A stretch of DNA of 64,000 nucleotides from Tricholoma matsutake (GCA_026075535.2 AP026550.1:992001-1056000); one strand, 5' to 3'. Counted from the first letter of the stretch, positions 1-11,800 are shown. Numbers and translations are program-made. Notes: generated from the sequence alone by a model not told the origin.

Positions 1-6
1 GCTGAC

Positions 7-927
7 ATGGCCGTGCTCTCTGGCACAATTGACATGGAAACAATTTCCAGTGCTCATCTATGCTCCATCTCACCAGTGCCTTCTATCTCCACATCTGTGC
101 CTTCCCGAGCAACAGTAGATGAGGTACTTAGTCTCGACCTGTCATATTCTGTGTTCCTGCCACTGCAAGAGCATCATGTACTTCCTGTTCCTCAGCATTC
201 TACTGCTGCATCCACCTCCTCACCAGATCCACCTGCTGAAGATGTAATCGATCCACTCTTGCAAAGTGTATTCAATCCTGCGGATGGTGCATCATCAATA
301 CACCGATGCACGGGAACTCACCCCTCTTTACCATATTCACATGCTGGAGATGCCATGCAGCTGCCACTTGAGTATTCATTGATGCCTGTGGATGGTCAAC
401 CTGCTGCTCACTTGGAGAATGCACCCTCACCTTTCATGTGCCCTTTGAGCATCGCTCCACCCGAAAATCAACAGCCCCCTGCCCCCACATCACAATCTAA
501 CCCCCTAGTCATTGCCACTCCTGGTGGTGCTCCAGCTGCTAGCCTGTTGACAGCTTTGTCACCTTCATCTACTGCTCCTCTGAGTCTGGCCACTCCCTCT
601 AGCAATGGTCAATCTGTGAATGCACCCTCACCTTTCATGTGCCCTTCAAGCATCGCTCCACCCAAAAATCAACCCCCTGCTCCCATGTCACCATCTAACC
701 TGCCAGACATTGTCGCTCCCTCTGGCAACAGTGACCCAGGGACAGCACAATCAACTATGTTGAGCATAACTACTGTTCCAAAGAAACGTGCTGCAAAGCA
801 AACTGTGCTTACTATGGGTGAACCTATGGGTGAAGGTGGAAGGGGTCAGCACCTGCGCAAGGCACCCACAACCAAGGAGATCATTTCTCTTATGGACGCA
901 TCACAGAAGGTTCCGGAATGGCTGTGA
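7..927 (+). pseudogene. Ser/Pro/Thr-rich hypothetical protein, 5' exon, dispersed family
   Basis: Open frame of 306 codons, very rich in Ser, Pro, Thr and Ala, with a repeated block (near residues 138-165 and 199-225) that begins NAPSPFMCP and continues with IAPP and QPPAP. The last part is more conserved-looking (GGRGQHLRKAPTTKEIISL, then PEWL). It ends at a TGA at 925-927, but the same frame continues as LVQEFIVDKTTGPSRDRC to a TAA near 1076. The TGA therefore looks like a mutation of an Arg CGA codon. I recognise the general type (low-complexity N-terminus followed by a W-rich module further downstream) as a dispersed agaricomycete ORF, not a named family. No function can be assigned. Confidence 0.45.
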
Positions 928-1105
928 CTTGTGCAAGAGTTCATTGTAGATAAAACTACTGGACCGAGTAGGGATCGTTGTGTAACTGCCTGGTTCGCAT
1001 TTGAAGGGACTTTTTCTGTGGACAAGGTCACGTCAGTGTGTGGAATTGCTCTGGAATGTTTGTATCATATGTGCTAACCTAACCATTCTAGTTGAGGTTT
1101 CCTGA

Positions 1106-1470
1106 ATCCAAAAGCCCTTTCTGAGTGGCTGTGTACAAGGGATTACTTCCATCCCCCAGAGATACCTGACCCTGCTGCATTCGGCCTATAGTGGTTAGTC
1201 TGGTGGAATGCTTTGCAACCAGCATGGAGGAAAGCACAGACCCATGGTGCTCTACTGGTCGCGCTTGATCCTGAGCGCCAATCAAACCACAACCTCCGGT
1301 TGTTACACAAAGGTGGCCCCAATGGATTAGTCATGGTCTTGATCAGCTTGAAGTATTGGCATTTGGCTGGTGGCAATGGTGACATGTGGATGCATGCCAT
1401 CAATGATCTGACTTCCTGTTTCGTGGATGTGGCAGTTCCGATTCCAGCAAAGCTAAGTGATTCAAGGTAA
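1106..1470 (+). pseudogene. W-rich C-terminal module of the same dispersed ORF
   Basis: After an apparent intron, the sequence encodes ALSEWLCTRDYFHPP, then WWNALQPAWRKAQ, and then LHKGGPNGLVMVLISLKYW followed by WMHAINDLTSC. The tryptophan-rich order (EW, WW..LQPAWR, GPNGLVMVLISL.YW, W..A..D) is that of repeated agaricomycete hypothetical proteins often found near KDZ-type transposons. A stop near 1190 interrupts the frame just before WW. The stretch to 2240 shows no further coding that I can support. The call rests on remembered family appearance, so function is unknown. Confidence 0.4.
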
Positions 1471-2240
1471 ACACCACAATTTCCCTGTGTCATTCCTTAT
1501 GCTGACATTATTTACTAGGATGGCAAAGAAGAGGATGATTTGAAGATTTCTAGTCATCATAACTCATTTGCTGTGCTGCCTGATCAGTAATCTCAGTATT
1601 TCACATGTCTTGTGCATTCTGTCTTGGTCATTCTTGGTTATGTCACTGTTGCTGTGCAGACTAGTCAGTAGTTTCACAAGTCTAGTTTCTTGGGATTCAC
1701 TTGTTGCACTACTGCATGTACTATATAACATATCATAATTTATTCTCACTCCTATGCGAAGGGTTGCCTTGCCACGATAATTGCAATGTGTTGAAGCAGG
1801 GGCAAAAAAATCTGGCTGGCTATGTTTTCATGAACTATCATTTCCATATCCTAACACTTTCAACCTGTCATTGATCACAAGCTATTAATACGCTGCCAAG
1901 CTGCCTGCCAGTCCATATCACTCACAGATCCATATCCCAGGAACAGCGATGGATTGATTGACAGAAAAGAATCCTGGATATAAAAGGATTTATTGGGGTG
2001 GGGGGTGCAACCAAACAGCTGGTGGGAAATGCGCCCAATGTGCAGGGGCAGCGTGGAGCCAACCCACCATAATCTGAACATCACATGGATTTGTGATATA
2101 TAATGTTGACCTGTAATTACAGGCCTGCATATATCAGTGTATAACCTGTCATTACAGTTCTTTTATACATCAGAAGGACATAATAGCCAGAGATGGTTGG
2201 TATCTTGCACTTACCTCTCTCATGTTAACTAACACAACTC
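1471..2240. other. Stretch without a recognisable gene
   Basis: AT-rich, CpG-poor sequence with no ORF that reads like a protein. It may hold introns of the flanking degenerate gene. Confidence 0.4.
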
Positions 2241-2246
2241 CTTCAG

Positions 2247-2970
2247 ACCTTCGTATTGAATTCTGCAAGAGCAAGGCACATGCAGATCATTGGGCAGAGG
2301 AGGTGGAACTCCTACAAGAGGAGGGGCACGATGGTGTAGTGGCAACCATCGTACTTGGCCTAGGCCCTGTGACCAACTGACAATAGGCAAAAGGTCTTGA
2401 GTTCAAATCCTGCCCCTGTTCAGCCACTGGGGGGTTTTAGTGGGTATTATCCAATGTGATGAGTCCCACACTACTGTAATCATACAGTGTGCATAAAATG
2501 CATTTCCTCCCTGGTAACCCTACTCTGAGGTTCAAATTCCTCGGAACCCCTAAGCAGGTGGCGAGAGCAGTAACATTGTCATCCCAGCAGGATGGTCTTC
2601 CAGAAATGGAATTCTAGTGTCTCAAAGCCTCCCACACATTGTGGGAAAAATGCTTCCACCAAAAAAAAAAAAAAAAAAAAAAAACTCCTACAAGAGGAGA
2701 TGAAATGGGTAAAATACTTTTTCAAAACACACATGGAACAGTGGTAGTCGAAAGTGGCAGCTGTCAGTGAAACACTTGGCGTGAACCCAGCAATGGCTGA
2801 GGGTCTATGTGCTTTTGCAAGTGAGCAGGCGGTGCAGTACAACATAATGCACTCTCATTGCGAGCATCTGTGGCAGTATGTGGCAGAATATATTGCATTG
2901 GGGGCCAGAGATGTGGTGCCTCCATCAGCACAGGACATTGATGATGATATAGAGGTTGTTGTATTTTAGT
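2247..2970 (+). pseudogene. KDZ-transposase-like C-terminal fragment, split by a SINE
   Basis: When the SINE at 2324-2682 and one copy of its target duplication are removed, the frame reads IEFCKSKAHADHWAEEVELL, then QEEMKWVKYFFKTHMEQW, and later AEGLCAFASEQAVQYN..HCEHLWQ. The order (ARAxRWxEEVxLLxEEMxxV, then a WW pair, then EGLxAYAxxQA) is that of the C-terminus of fungal KDZ-type transposase proteins as I remember them. A TAG at about 2746-2748 replaces what should be the second Trp of the WW pair. The reading continues to a TAG near 2967. This is a dead remnant; the upstream catalytic region is not visible in the window. Confidence 0.45.
2324..2682 (+). mobile_element. tRNA-derived SINE with poly(A) tail
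   Basis: Starts GGGCACGATGGTGTAGTGG, with a Pol III A-box-like TGGTGTAGTGG and a B-box-like GAGTTCAAATCC about 60 bp downstream closing on TGCCCC, i.e. a tRNA-related head. A roughly 240-bp unique body follows and ends in about 24 A residues. Perfect 17-bp target duplications AACTCCTACAAGAGGAG lie at 2307-2323 and 2683-2699. The perfect TSD and uninterrupted A tail suggest a fairly recent insertion. It landed inside the coding frame of a KDZ-like fragment. Confidence 0.85.
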
Positions 2971-4126
2971 TACTGTAAGCCCACCAACGGAGGGTTGCAT
3001 CTATGTACCAGTGAACATGGCATAAGGGCTTTCGCAAGAATCCTTGAGCTGTTTCTATTTTCAGAAATAAGTGCTTCAAGTTGGACTAATGAACAGGCAG
3101 TATATTAATGGATCCTTAACTGGCCTGTCCGAGTCAACAGACACCTGGGGCTGCATGCACACACCAAAGAGCATGGTGCAGGGGTTCCAGTATAACCTGA
3201 TAAATTCCTAAAATAGAACAAATGGGTGCTAGACTGGAGGTTCCCAAAATGGAAAGCTCAGTTGTTGAGTCTTGTGGTGAGCGGCGCAGTGAACCCATAT
3301 TTAGTCATTGTAGTTTTCAGCTTGACAATGACAAGGTAGTTTGCAAACCAAGATCTCTAATAAGAATGATAATTTGCAAACAGTACATCTAATAAGAACA
3401 CTATTTGCAAAATGGTCTGCCAGGGTTGGTCTCATCAGAGTAATGCCCCACTATGCCCTCATATCACATGATATTTCTTTCTTGGATTGCCTTGTGCATT
3501 TTCGGAGTATTTCCTGCTGTTGTCATCTCTTGGGTGTTTTGTTATGGAACCCAACTATCCTGTCAGTTTATGCTTGACCTGTCCAGCTTTCTATTGCTTA
3601 TTTGATTAGTGTAACTTGTTGCTATTTGTTTGTATTTGCATAGTTTTTTGTTATTATATAAGCTGACATATATATAAGGCTGAGATCAAGTCCATGTTCC
3701 TTCAGAACACTCCCCCATCCCTTTAGATTTTTTGTCTATTCCTCTTGCATCCATTATCTTTTCTACTGACTTTCAATAGTGCCTTTATCCTTGGACTTTT
3801 TATCTCATTATCTCATTCTTTCTTGAAATTTCTCTCAACAACCTGAGTCCTTTTATGGGTATTTAGTTTTATTTCTTCTCATTTCAAACCTACTCATCTT
3901 TCATATCAGTCCCATGTCTTCAAGTTGCAAGCAGACTTCACTGCCTGTTATTAAAAGTCACAGATTTCACCCATTCCAGGACAGTATTCCCACTTCTCAA
4001 CCTTCTTCTCAATCTGCTGTTACCAGAGATGCATCTGTAGAGCATCATGTTCCCTCAGGTTCCTCTGCACTTTCAGCTTTGGTCTCTCATCCAATCCTGG
4101 ATTATTTTGGCTATTGGTTTCAAGGT
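2971..4126. other. AT-rich stretch without a recognisable gene
   Basis: Only short, non-protein-like ORFs are present. T/C-rich tracts occur at 3690-3900. Nothing specific can be supported. Confidence 0.4.
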
Positions 4127-4377
4127 CTTTACACTCCCCCCCCCCCAATCTGAGTGGACTCCACTCAGACACTTGGACAGTCCAAGGACTTTGCTCAGAC
4201 TTTGCTTGGACTTCTTTGGCTGAAAGTCCTGCCAAACTAGATGTCCAGTCTGAGCTGAGTCTGAGCTGAGTCCTCAGACTGTCCTAGGACTGTCCAAGCA
4301 TCTGAGTGGAGTCCAAGTGGACCCGCACTCATACAGTCCTAGGACTGTCCAAGTTGCTTATAGAATTGACTGAAAAA

Positions 4378-4463
4378 TCAGTGGCTACCACAGGGATTGA
4401 ACCCTTGTAGTCACATGATAAAGTATAATTAAGGCAACAATATAACCGTTAGACTAAAGTATC
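4378..4463 (-). other. tRNA-like sequence in left end of element I
   Basis: On the minus strand there is an A-box-like AGTCTAACGGTTA and, about 45 bp later, a B-box-like GGGTTCAATCCC, spaced as in a tRNA, with a CATGTGACT segment shared with the inverted partner at 5667-5757. No complete cloverleaf can be drawn by eye and there is no CCA-competent acceptor pairing, so it is called tRNA-like rather than a tRNA gene. Confidence 0.5.
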
Positions 4464-4717
4464 ATTACAGGTTAATAGTTTTATCTCTCTATGTACCGCC
4501 CCAGCTGTGATGACAAATCAACACAGCCGCATCACCAACAATGATGCCAGCTCATCATCGATCATCACTAACCACCACCACCACCACCACTCGACAACGC
4601 CGCCTCCCTCCCATGTCCCGCTGCTGCCACTGCCCCCTGAACACCCCACAGCCATGGGTCCCATGCCAGCACACAATAAAATGGGCCCAAACGACAATAG
4701 AGTCATTTGGGCCCCAG

Positions 4718-4783
4718 GTGAGTTTTTTCTTTTTTCTTTTCTCATGTTTTCTTTAAGCTAACACATTTTTTCATTACTTATAG
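4718..4783 (+). other. Intron-like module I-1 preceded by a hairpin
   Basis: A hairpin with arms GGGCCCAAACGAC and GTCATTTGGGCCC (4683-4714) abuts GTGAGTTTTTTC. After about 66 bp a branch-like AGCTAAC, a T tract and TAG follow. It has the form of a short fungal intron. Confidence 0.5.
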
Positions 4784-5112
4784 GTTATATCTATACTGTA
4801 GCAGCACAATGACCCCCAAACCACCAGACGAGGAACAACAATGAGACCACGACCCAGCACCCACCCCCACCAGTGCAAGCAACTGCTCGCATGGGGGAGA
4901 GCAGCTGCTAACGGTGATGATGATGGCAGGGAACGACAACACCACCTGCCCCAGCCCTACGAGCCACTGCTCATAGGGTGGACAATGGGTGGAATGATGA
5001 CAATCAGGGGAGATGCCAATGACAGCCAGCACCCCCCATAACTGCCGCAGGCAACTGCTCGCAAGGTGGATGGGGGGTGCAAGAGTGCAGGTACTGACAG
5101 GGAGACAAAAAA

Positions 5113-5162
5113 GGCCCAAGAGATGTCAACATCTCTTGGGTCCTAGGTAAGTTTTTTTTTTC
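5113..5162 (+). other. Hairpin plus donor-like module I-2
   Basis: Perfect palindrome CAAGAGATGT/CA/ACATCTCTTG followed within 10 bp by GTAAGT and a T10 run, then a GCTAAC at about 5185. The acceptor is unclear. Confidence 0.5.
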
Positions 5163-5666
5163 TTTTCTCATTTCATTTTTTGATGCTAACCAACTTTTTT
5201 TACAAACTACTACTGGCGATGATGACAACAAGGGGACACCACCACCACCACTGCTGCGAGCCCCTGCTCGCAGGGTGGAAGGTGAGAGTGAAGAGACAAG
5301 GGGGAAGGGAGATGACAATGAGAGTGGGGACACCCACAATGACACCCGCCCCACGCCTATGAGCATCTGCTCATGGGGTGGTTTGGGGGGGAGAAGAATG
5401 GGGACAGGAGAGCGAGATGGCCAGGGGACAACCTGGGGAGAGATGAATGCCGCCATGAGCAACTGCTTGTGGTGGGTGTTTTTAATTTATTTTTATAATT
5501 GATAGTTACAGCCCCCTCCCCTCGAGCTTGCAAGGGGAGGGCTTAGTATTATACATATTATTAATACCTCGCACAGATGTGAGGGGGTCAATTTAATAAT
5601 CTATTCATGATATATAAAAAATTAGATTTCAGTAATAAATAGATATAATGTATGTAACTTTAAATG

Positions 5667-5757
5667 ACTACTTGGCTTAAGTGGTAGAGTGTGCATGTTT
5701 TGTTGTCATGTGATTGCTAGTCCACAAGGCTGTTGGTTGAATTCCTGCTGTGCACAC
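5667..5757 (+). other. tRNA-like sequence in right end of element I
   Basis: Plus-strand A-box-like TGGCTTAAGTGGTAGAGTG and B-box-like GGTTGAATTCC, with CATGTGATTGCTAGTCCACA between them. This matches the inverted tRNA-like copy at 4378-4463 in general layout. It may be a Pol III promoter relic or a SINE-derived terminus. Confidence 0.5.
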
Positions 5758-6137
5758 ATCATTTTGTGAGACTTATAAGACTTTCTCTAAGACTGGAACT
5801 CAGACTTCACTTGGACAGTACTTTAAAGGTGTAAATAAATGCACAATTGATGTTGTCCAAGCAAAGTCCAAGTGCAGTCCAAGTGCAGTCCTTGGACTTT
5901 ACTCGGACAACTCGGACAGTCCTAGGACAGTCCAAGTGTCCGAGTGTGTCTGAGCAGAGTCTGCTCGGACTAGGGGGGAGTGTAAAGTACTGATTGGTTT
6001 CACACAACTCACCATATCATAATCTGTGTCACATGCAAGTTTGGTGTATTCCCTAGCAGTGCTCTGGGGCATGCAGTCAGCATAGTATCCCTTCAACACA
6101 GGATGAGAAAGGGAACTGGAATAATCTTGTCAACAAA

Positions 6138-7884
6138 TTGAATGTCACCACCGAGACTTCAATTTCTCCACTTTCCAACTGCCAGCCTGTGGAGCTTCTC
6201 AAGATCCATTCTGATGCCTATTGTGGCAATCTGTGTAACTATGGTGCTTTAACCTCTTGCTCTTTTTCAAACCATTGGAGTGCCAACCATCGATTGTCAA
6301 ATCATATCTCACCTGACGAGTGTTACTGCAGAGGACATGTCCAAACATTCTTTCCTCATATCAACTGCTGGTACTTTCAGGTTGATCCACCAATTCCTAA
6401 TTCAACTCCACTCTTTGATATTTATATGAAGAAAGAGGTGCCTACCTATGAAGCTTTTGATGTTACAATTCCAGCTGCACCACATGAAATTCCTCCTCTG
6501 TTGTATCAAACAAGGTGGCATGAACACTTGGAGGCATACATAACAGACAAAAGAAAATGCAGGACTTTGGCAACCCTTGCACATCCCACACATTATACAA
6601 AATGTCCATTGTGGAAGCTAGTGTGGAATTATATGTCTGCATTTGTTGATGTTGCCAAAAGTTCAAGTATGCAAGTAAGGTGTATCCTCATGGAATATCC
6701 TTGGTGAGTCACTGCTGCTTTCATTATTAATGACAACTTACAACTTGTTGCCTATCAGTGTACAGCAAAAGGTTCAGCCATGGCAATATCATCTTACAAA
6801 TGACACTCAATGCACATATGCATATTCTTTACACAGCTTGGCATATGCTATTTTAGAAGCTCATAAAGGTCATCCATCCAACTACCAGTTCCCCTTGCCA
6901 CCAAAGTATGCTCAGCATATAATTGCACTGGAATCCTCCTTGAAACAGCCTCTGACTCTTGAACACATTCCAATTTTCCATGCATTTATATATTTTACTT
7001 GCTTTCAGCACAGTCATCAATACAAGAGGGCAACAAATGGTCAATGATTCTTGAATGTTGGCTTGCTTTGTATGCTTTACAGCCAGAGGGAAACTTTGTT
7101 GAGGCCTCTGAACTCACAGGAATATTGTCAAAGATGGAGTATCATTGTCATGGTGTTACATTGTATCAAGGCTGTCTTCATCATAAAGATTTTCTATCTG
7201 AGAGTCTATATGTGTAAATTGCTTTTATTAATTATCAAACATTGTATACTAATTGATATTTATCTATCAGTGCAGTTGAATATTATTGCAACTTAAACAT
7301 CAAAACTGGTGGCCTTCATCCTTTCAACACTGTTATGGAGTATCAGCATTTTGCATCAGCACTTGAATTTGCAAAACCATCTCCACCCACTACCACTCTT
7401 TCATCTGATGCAAAGCAAGTAACATACAAGAACAAAACCATGCATCTTGATGACTGGATAGCTGGCTTGCACTGTGCTTATAACAACTGCATCTTCTTGA
7501 TCAAAGTTCTATGTTGAGGAAAGGATTTCTCCTAAACTCCCCAACAACTTTGTCAACAATATGACAGATACCACCTATGGATATTCATGGGTTGATTCTG
7601 TCAAAGGAGTGGACTCAGAGGCTCTCATGAAGTATTTGATGAGCAACACAAGCAGTGAGTCACCCTGCAAGATGGGCAATGATCAAACACTTATATGGAA
7701 TTCTGCATGGCAACTGTCATGGATGCAAACAGCTGGAGAACTGGATCAAGAGATGGCCAATCTTCATCATACTGTCCCTGGACAGCCATGTTGGATTGCA
7801 GAACTCTGTGACTTTAGGCTTTGCAATGGACTACATGGACACAACATATTTTACAACCATGGCAATCTGTGGCTCATTGTATGA
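6138..7884 (+). pseudogene. N-terminal region of a large RecQ-like helicase protein, broken
   Basis: Exon-like blocks in order: a Cys/His-containing segment ending VQTFFPHINCWYFQVDPPIP (6340-6400), then PPLLYQTRWHEHLEAYITDK (6490-6550) ending LMEYPW at 6704. Next comes TNDTQCTYAYSLHSLAYAIL (6800-6860) and NKWSMILECWLALYALQPEG (7040-7090). The last are NKTMHLDDWIAGL and TTYGYSWVDSV (7430-7600). This order is the N-terminal half of a multicopy agaricomycete protein family that ends in a RecQ-type helicase. Several stops and frame changes (about 6707, 7048, 7515, 7880) disable it. Short introns probably separate the blocks. Whether the N-terminal half is a tyrosine-recombinase-like domain is a guess I cannot confirm. 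Confidence 0.5.
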
Positions 7885-7929
7885 TGTGTCAAGCCAGAAA
7901 CACTTATCCAACATGAGGAATTCATTCCA

Positions 7930-10863
7930 GTGAAACTTTCACCTGAGCTCTGTCAGCTGTACAAAATTTATCTTTTGATAATCCACCCTGTGGAAATCAA
8001 TTTTGCCCAAAGACTATGGGGCAAGCAGGTTGCCTCCCTGTATCATGAATATCTATATGTGATTGATGGACAGTGGCTACTGGAGTCACAGTTCTATATT
8101 CAGTTCAAGCATTGGACTGGACAGTATTTTAAATGCAGCTTGGGTGTTAGAGGCTATTGTCAATCTGTGGTTGTGATTGCTCATGCATATCTTGGCACAG
8201 AATACAAGCTAGAGCTTGAGGAGGAGGAGGATGCTTTGATTAAACAAAGAGGCCATGGAGCTTTAGCAGATTGGCACTGTTATGGTGTTCAATTGACTTA
8301 TCTTACTACTCTATCTTCAGACTTGATGTTCCATTTTGGATATATGTCAGAGTGGTGGTGGAGATTGACTCAGTTTGCACCTGGAAAAGCCCCTCTTCTT
8401 CCCTTGGATATCCAATGCAAGCAGCAAAGCAGTGATATCTACTACAGACCACTTGATTCTTCAGACCACTCAGCTGCTGCTCACGCTGTTCAACCAGTTC
8501 CAGCAGCACATCTTGACGAGGACAGACTTGCTGCTATTATTTCTGCAAGTATTGGAAGTGCAGTTCATTCACTAAAAAATGAAATGGAGGAAATTATTCA
8601 GTTGGGGGTTGCTGCTGGTATTGCTGAAGTTCTGTCATGTCAGGGTTCTCTACACATTCCTGTTTCCCAGCAACCTTCAATAACCCTCTCAGCTACAGAC
8701 ACTGTCATGGACATTGATTTGCCTACTGTTGCTGAACCACCTGCTGCAACACAGCTCATGCCACATTCCAGCTCTGATACTCTTGTGTCAGATCCAATGG
8801 ATATTGATCTGGCACCACATAGTAAAACAGCACTTCATTATCTGAAGCTGCTTTACCAAGATATTGCACAGCCCAAATTTCTTTCCAAAGGTCAACAGCA
8901 AATGGTTGAATTGGCTCTGACTGGGACTCAAAATTTTATTGGTATTCTTCCTACTGGAGGTGGAAAGAGTTTGGTATTCCTTCTTCCAGCCTTTGCTGCA
9001 ACTGTTGATACAGCACTGGGTGGCACAGTTAAGAAGACATTGGTAATTATACCAAACAAATCACTGCTTACAGAAACCTTAGAGAAGGCACTGAAATTCA
9101 ATATTTCATGTGCACAATGGACTGTTGACATCATTGACTGGGTCATGAAGGACATAGCATTGATTTTAATTGCAATTGAAAGTCTTGCAAGTTATAAATT
9201 TAAATGTTATGAATTTAATCAAATGTAAAGATTTATTGAACTAAATTAATTGAAATAGCTGGTACCAAGACAATGAGAACTCAGTCCAATGTTTTGTTGT
9301 TGATGAATGTCATCAAGTTTCTACTTGCAACAAGTATCAGAAAAAATTTGATGCAGTCAAAGAGTTGGCCCAGTATCTGGTGCAAGAGATTTTCCTGACT
9401 GCAACACTGGCTGAATACTTGGAAGATTATTTTCTTCAACAGGTGTATCTGCCTTGCTCCACCCTCATCATCTGTGAGCCAACAAACCAAAAAAATCTCA
9501 TGTATCATGTGTTGCATGTTGAGCAGAGAGTCCGAAAAGTCAATGATGTTCTCCTTGATCTTGTGCAGCTGGTGGAGAAGGAGACATGGACTGAAACATC
9601 CCAAGGAATCATTTTTTGCCTGTCTCACCCTGAAGTGGATACACTTGCTGCATTCTTTGGCAATACCAAGTGTCACTCAGACATGACACTAGATGATCAC
9701 ATGGAGTTCCAAGAGAAATGGAACACGAACTCTCCTGGTCACTGGTGGATGGTAGCAACAACAGGATTTATTCAGGGCATCAACAATTCCGATGTTGACA
9801 CTGTCATTTTTCTTGAAATGCCTTATGGATTAACAAACTTTGTGCAGGTGGGGGCTGGGCTGGACGCAGTGGTGCACCAGCACATGTCTTCTTGATTAAC
9901 TATTGCATGACATTCATTTCACCACCTGCAAATACCATTGACCCTGCTGGTATTATACAAGGTACCAGATATGTTGAAAATGGATCAGAATGCAGACAGT
10001 TGATCCTTTCAGATATCATGGATGGTAATCCTGTCCAGTGTGCTGATCTCCATAATGCAGCCAGTTGTGACAACTGCAATCCTAATCATCCATTGGTGGT
10101 AGCTTCCAAAAAGCTGTTGCAGCCAGTCTGTGATCCAAGTCCTGATTACGATATTGGAGGTTGGGATGATACTACACTACCTTTGCTTGATGAGAGTGTC
10201 TTGGGCCCCACACCTCCATCATCTGGTCCAAGTACTCAAGTTATTCTCCCTCAGCAAAATTTAGTGTCTGGACCCTCCATGTCACTGTGTCTGGATCATG
10301 CCCTGGATCTCAGAATACAGCAAGAAAAGAAGGCAAAGGTTGCTGAGTTGTCAGCCATGACAAAAGTTATTGGGGGTATTCTTGATGGTAGCAACCCTTG
10401 CTACTGTGTCATTTGCTGGGCATGGAAGAATACATGGCAACTCAAGACCATCAATCACCAATATTTCATTAACTGCAAGACTCAAGAGGATGGGTTTGTC
10501 TGGCATGCTATTGGATGGATTCAACTAAAGCATGAGCTTCAGTTTGAAAGGTACCAGTACTGTTGGTCATGTGGTCTTCCACAAGGGGACTTTAGACCTG
10601 TCACTCATCCAGTTTTTAAGCCAGGTTTCATAGTGGATTGTCCATTTGATGACCTGGCAGCCCTATTGATCTGGCATATTATTCACACTGAAGATATTTG
10701 GAAAAAGGCATGCTCTACCTTTATAGGGCTTAGAGAAGAAATGCCTCTTGCTGATATTATCAACTGGGCAAAAAAGGAACAACAGCCTCACTTATTTTAT
10801 AATGGATTGGAGTTGATCATTTGGTACTGGATTACATACAAGAAGAACTCAATTAATTCCTAG
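7930..10863 (+). pseudogene. RecQ-like DEAH helicase, C-terminal half, frame-broken
   Basis: The reading continues from the block upstream. Helicase motifs in order: Walker A PTGGGKSL (near 8952), DECHQ motif II (near 9302), LTATL motif III (near 9395), QGIIFCLS motif IV (near 9605), ATTGFIQGINN motif V (near 9768) and motif VI at 9850-9875. A probable intron lies at about 9227-9258. In motif VI the frame slips: the open frame reads VGAGLDA, but the adjacent frame reads GAGWAGRSGAPAH and runs on as FLINYCMTF. This places a one-base indel inside the Q..GR..R box, with one Arg also changed to Trp. The C-terminal 320 codons hold Cys pairs (CDNC, CYCVIC, CWSCG). DNA helicase function is lost in this copy. 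Confidence 0.65.
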
Positions 10864-11390
10864 CAAGTCTCTTTAGCACTGACAGGTATATATTTGGGTG
10901 CAGTGTAGATATCAAAATAATTATGTGAATACATGAAACTTCCCATACCTCTGCCTCCACTACACATAGACCACCAATTCACCAAGGAGTGGTGTCATTT
11001 CTCATCCAAACCTTTCAGAGGCATCCTTGAATCACTATTATAGATTATCTATGACAAGGACTCAAATTGGGAAGGCATTTCCAGTGTTATCTGAATATCA
11101 ACTGGAGGAAATAAATACTCAGACGATATGCATGAATATTCATCCATAAGGTTAACTTAACCCAGCAATTCAAATGGCAACAAGTTACATTAATCAAATA
11201 AGCAATACAAAGCTGGACAGGCCGAGCAAGTATGTTTGTATGTGAGTGCCTCACCTACATAATGGGGAGCTTGCTTTATCCCAGTCTTTCACACAATGCT
11301 TATCTGAGTACATATACTTATTCATTGAATACATATTCACTAAGATCCAACCCATGCCTGTCTAGAGTGAATCCCAATGCCTCCCATCAT
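10864..11390. other. Stretch without a recognisable gene
   Basis: AT-rich, CpG-poor; no supportable coding. Confidence 0.4.
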
Positions 11391-11394
11391 GTAT

Positions 11395-11800
11395 TATCCT
11401 CTCTCAACATCTTCATTGACTCTGTTTCTTCACCATGTTGTAGTTGTTGGATTCCAAAAGGGACATGAAATGCCAAACCCTTCAATTTTTTAACACGTGA
11501 AATTGCAACAAATGACAGCCCAGATGAAAAGTCTTTTGGTCCAAGGTCAATCACAACATCTTCTAGTGTGAGGCCTTGGCTCTTGTGTATGGTGATTGCC
11601 CATAGTAATACTTACTGACCACTGGCTGTACTTACAATAGGTCTGAGTCCTGAACCAGTATCCCACAAGCCTAAAACATGAGATGCATTGCCACAAAATT
11701 CATAAACACTATTTCTCCATATCTTGTTGTAAGAGAATTCCAATTCTCTTACCACGACTACAATACCACTGCAATTACTAATACATGTGGTCACATGCAC
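11395..11800 (-). pseudogene. Pif1-like (Helitron-type) helicase C-terminal remnant
   Basis: Minus strand, reading from 11800: a degraded segment, then a TAA near 11612, then WAITIHKSQGLTLEDVVIDL and SSGLSFVAISRVKKLKGLAF (down to about 11480). WAITIHKSQG and the FVAISRV block are the last two motifs of Pif1-like helicases, including those of Helitrons. No Rep domain or Helitron end is visible nearby, so it is only a fragment. Confidence 0.65.

Larger units (their letters stand above)
4127..5987. mobile_element. Non-autonomous foldback-type DNA element I with tRNA-like ends
   Basis: Inverted ends: CTTTACACTCCCCCC at the left (4127) and its complement GGGGGGAGTGTAAAG at the right (ending 5987). 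Both ends carry many subterminal copies of TTGGACTGTCC/GGACAGTCCAA (4150-4350 and 5800-5960). Inside each end is a tRNA-like segment in inverted orientation. The interior (4500-5600) encodes no transposase. It has low-complexity purine/CAC-rich blocks, two hairpin plus intron-like modules (4683-4783 and 5113-5200), six copies of a GAGC..GCTC motif and CCCCTC..GAGGGG hairpins. The same interior modules occur in elements at 38954-41015 and 62764-63973. No clear target duplication was found. Confidence 0.7.

Noticed and set aside
2579..2845. Minus-strand ORF with a poly-Phe run
   Set aside because: It is the complement of the SINE A tail.
4507..5502. Several His/Pro-rich short ORFs in element I
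   Set aside because: Low-complexity CAC/CCA repeats give open frames on both strands; no conserved protein was seen.
4378..5757. True tRNA genes
   Set aside because: A- and B-box-like sequences are present but no complete cloverleaf or acceptor stem could be formed.
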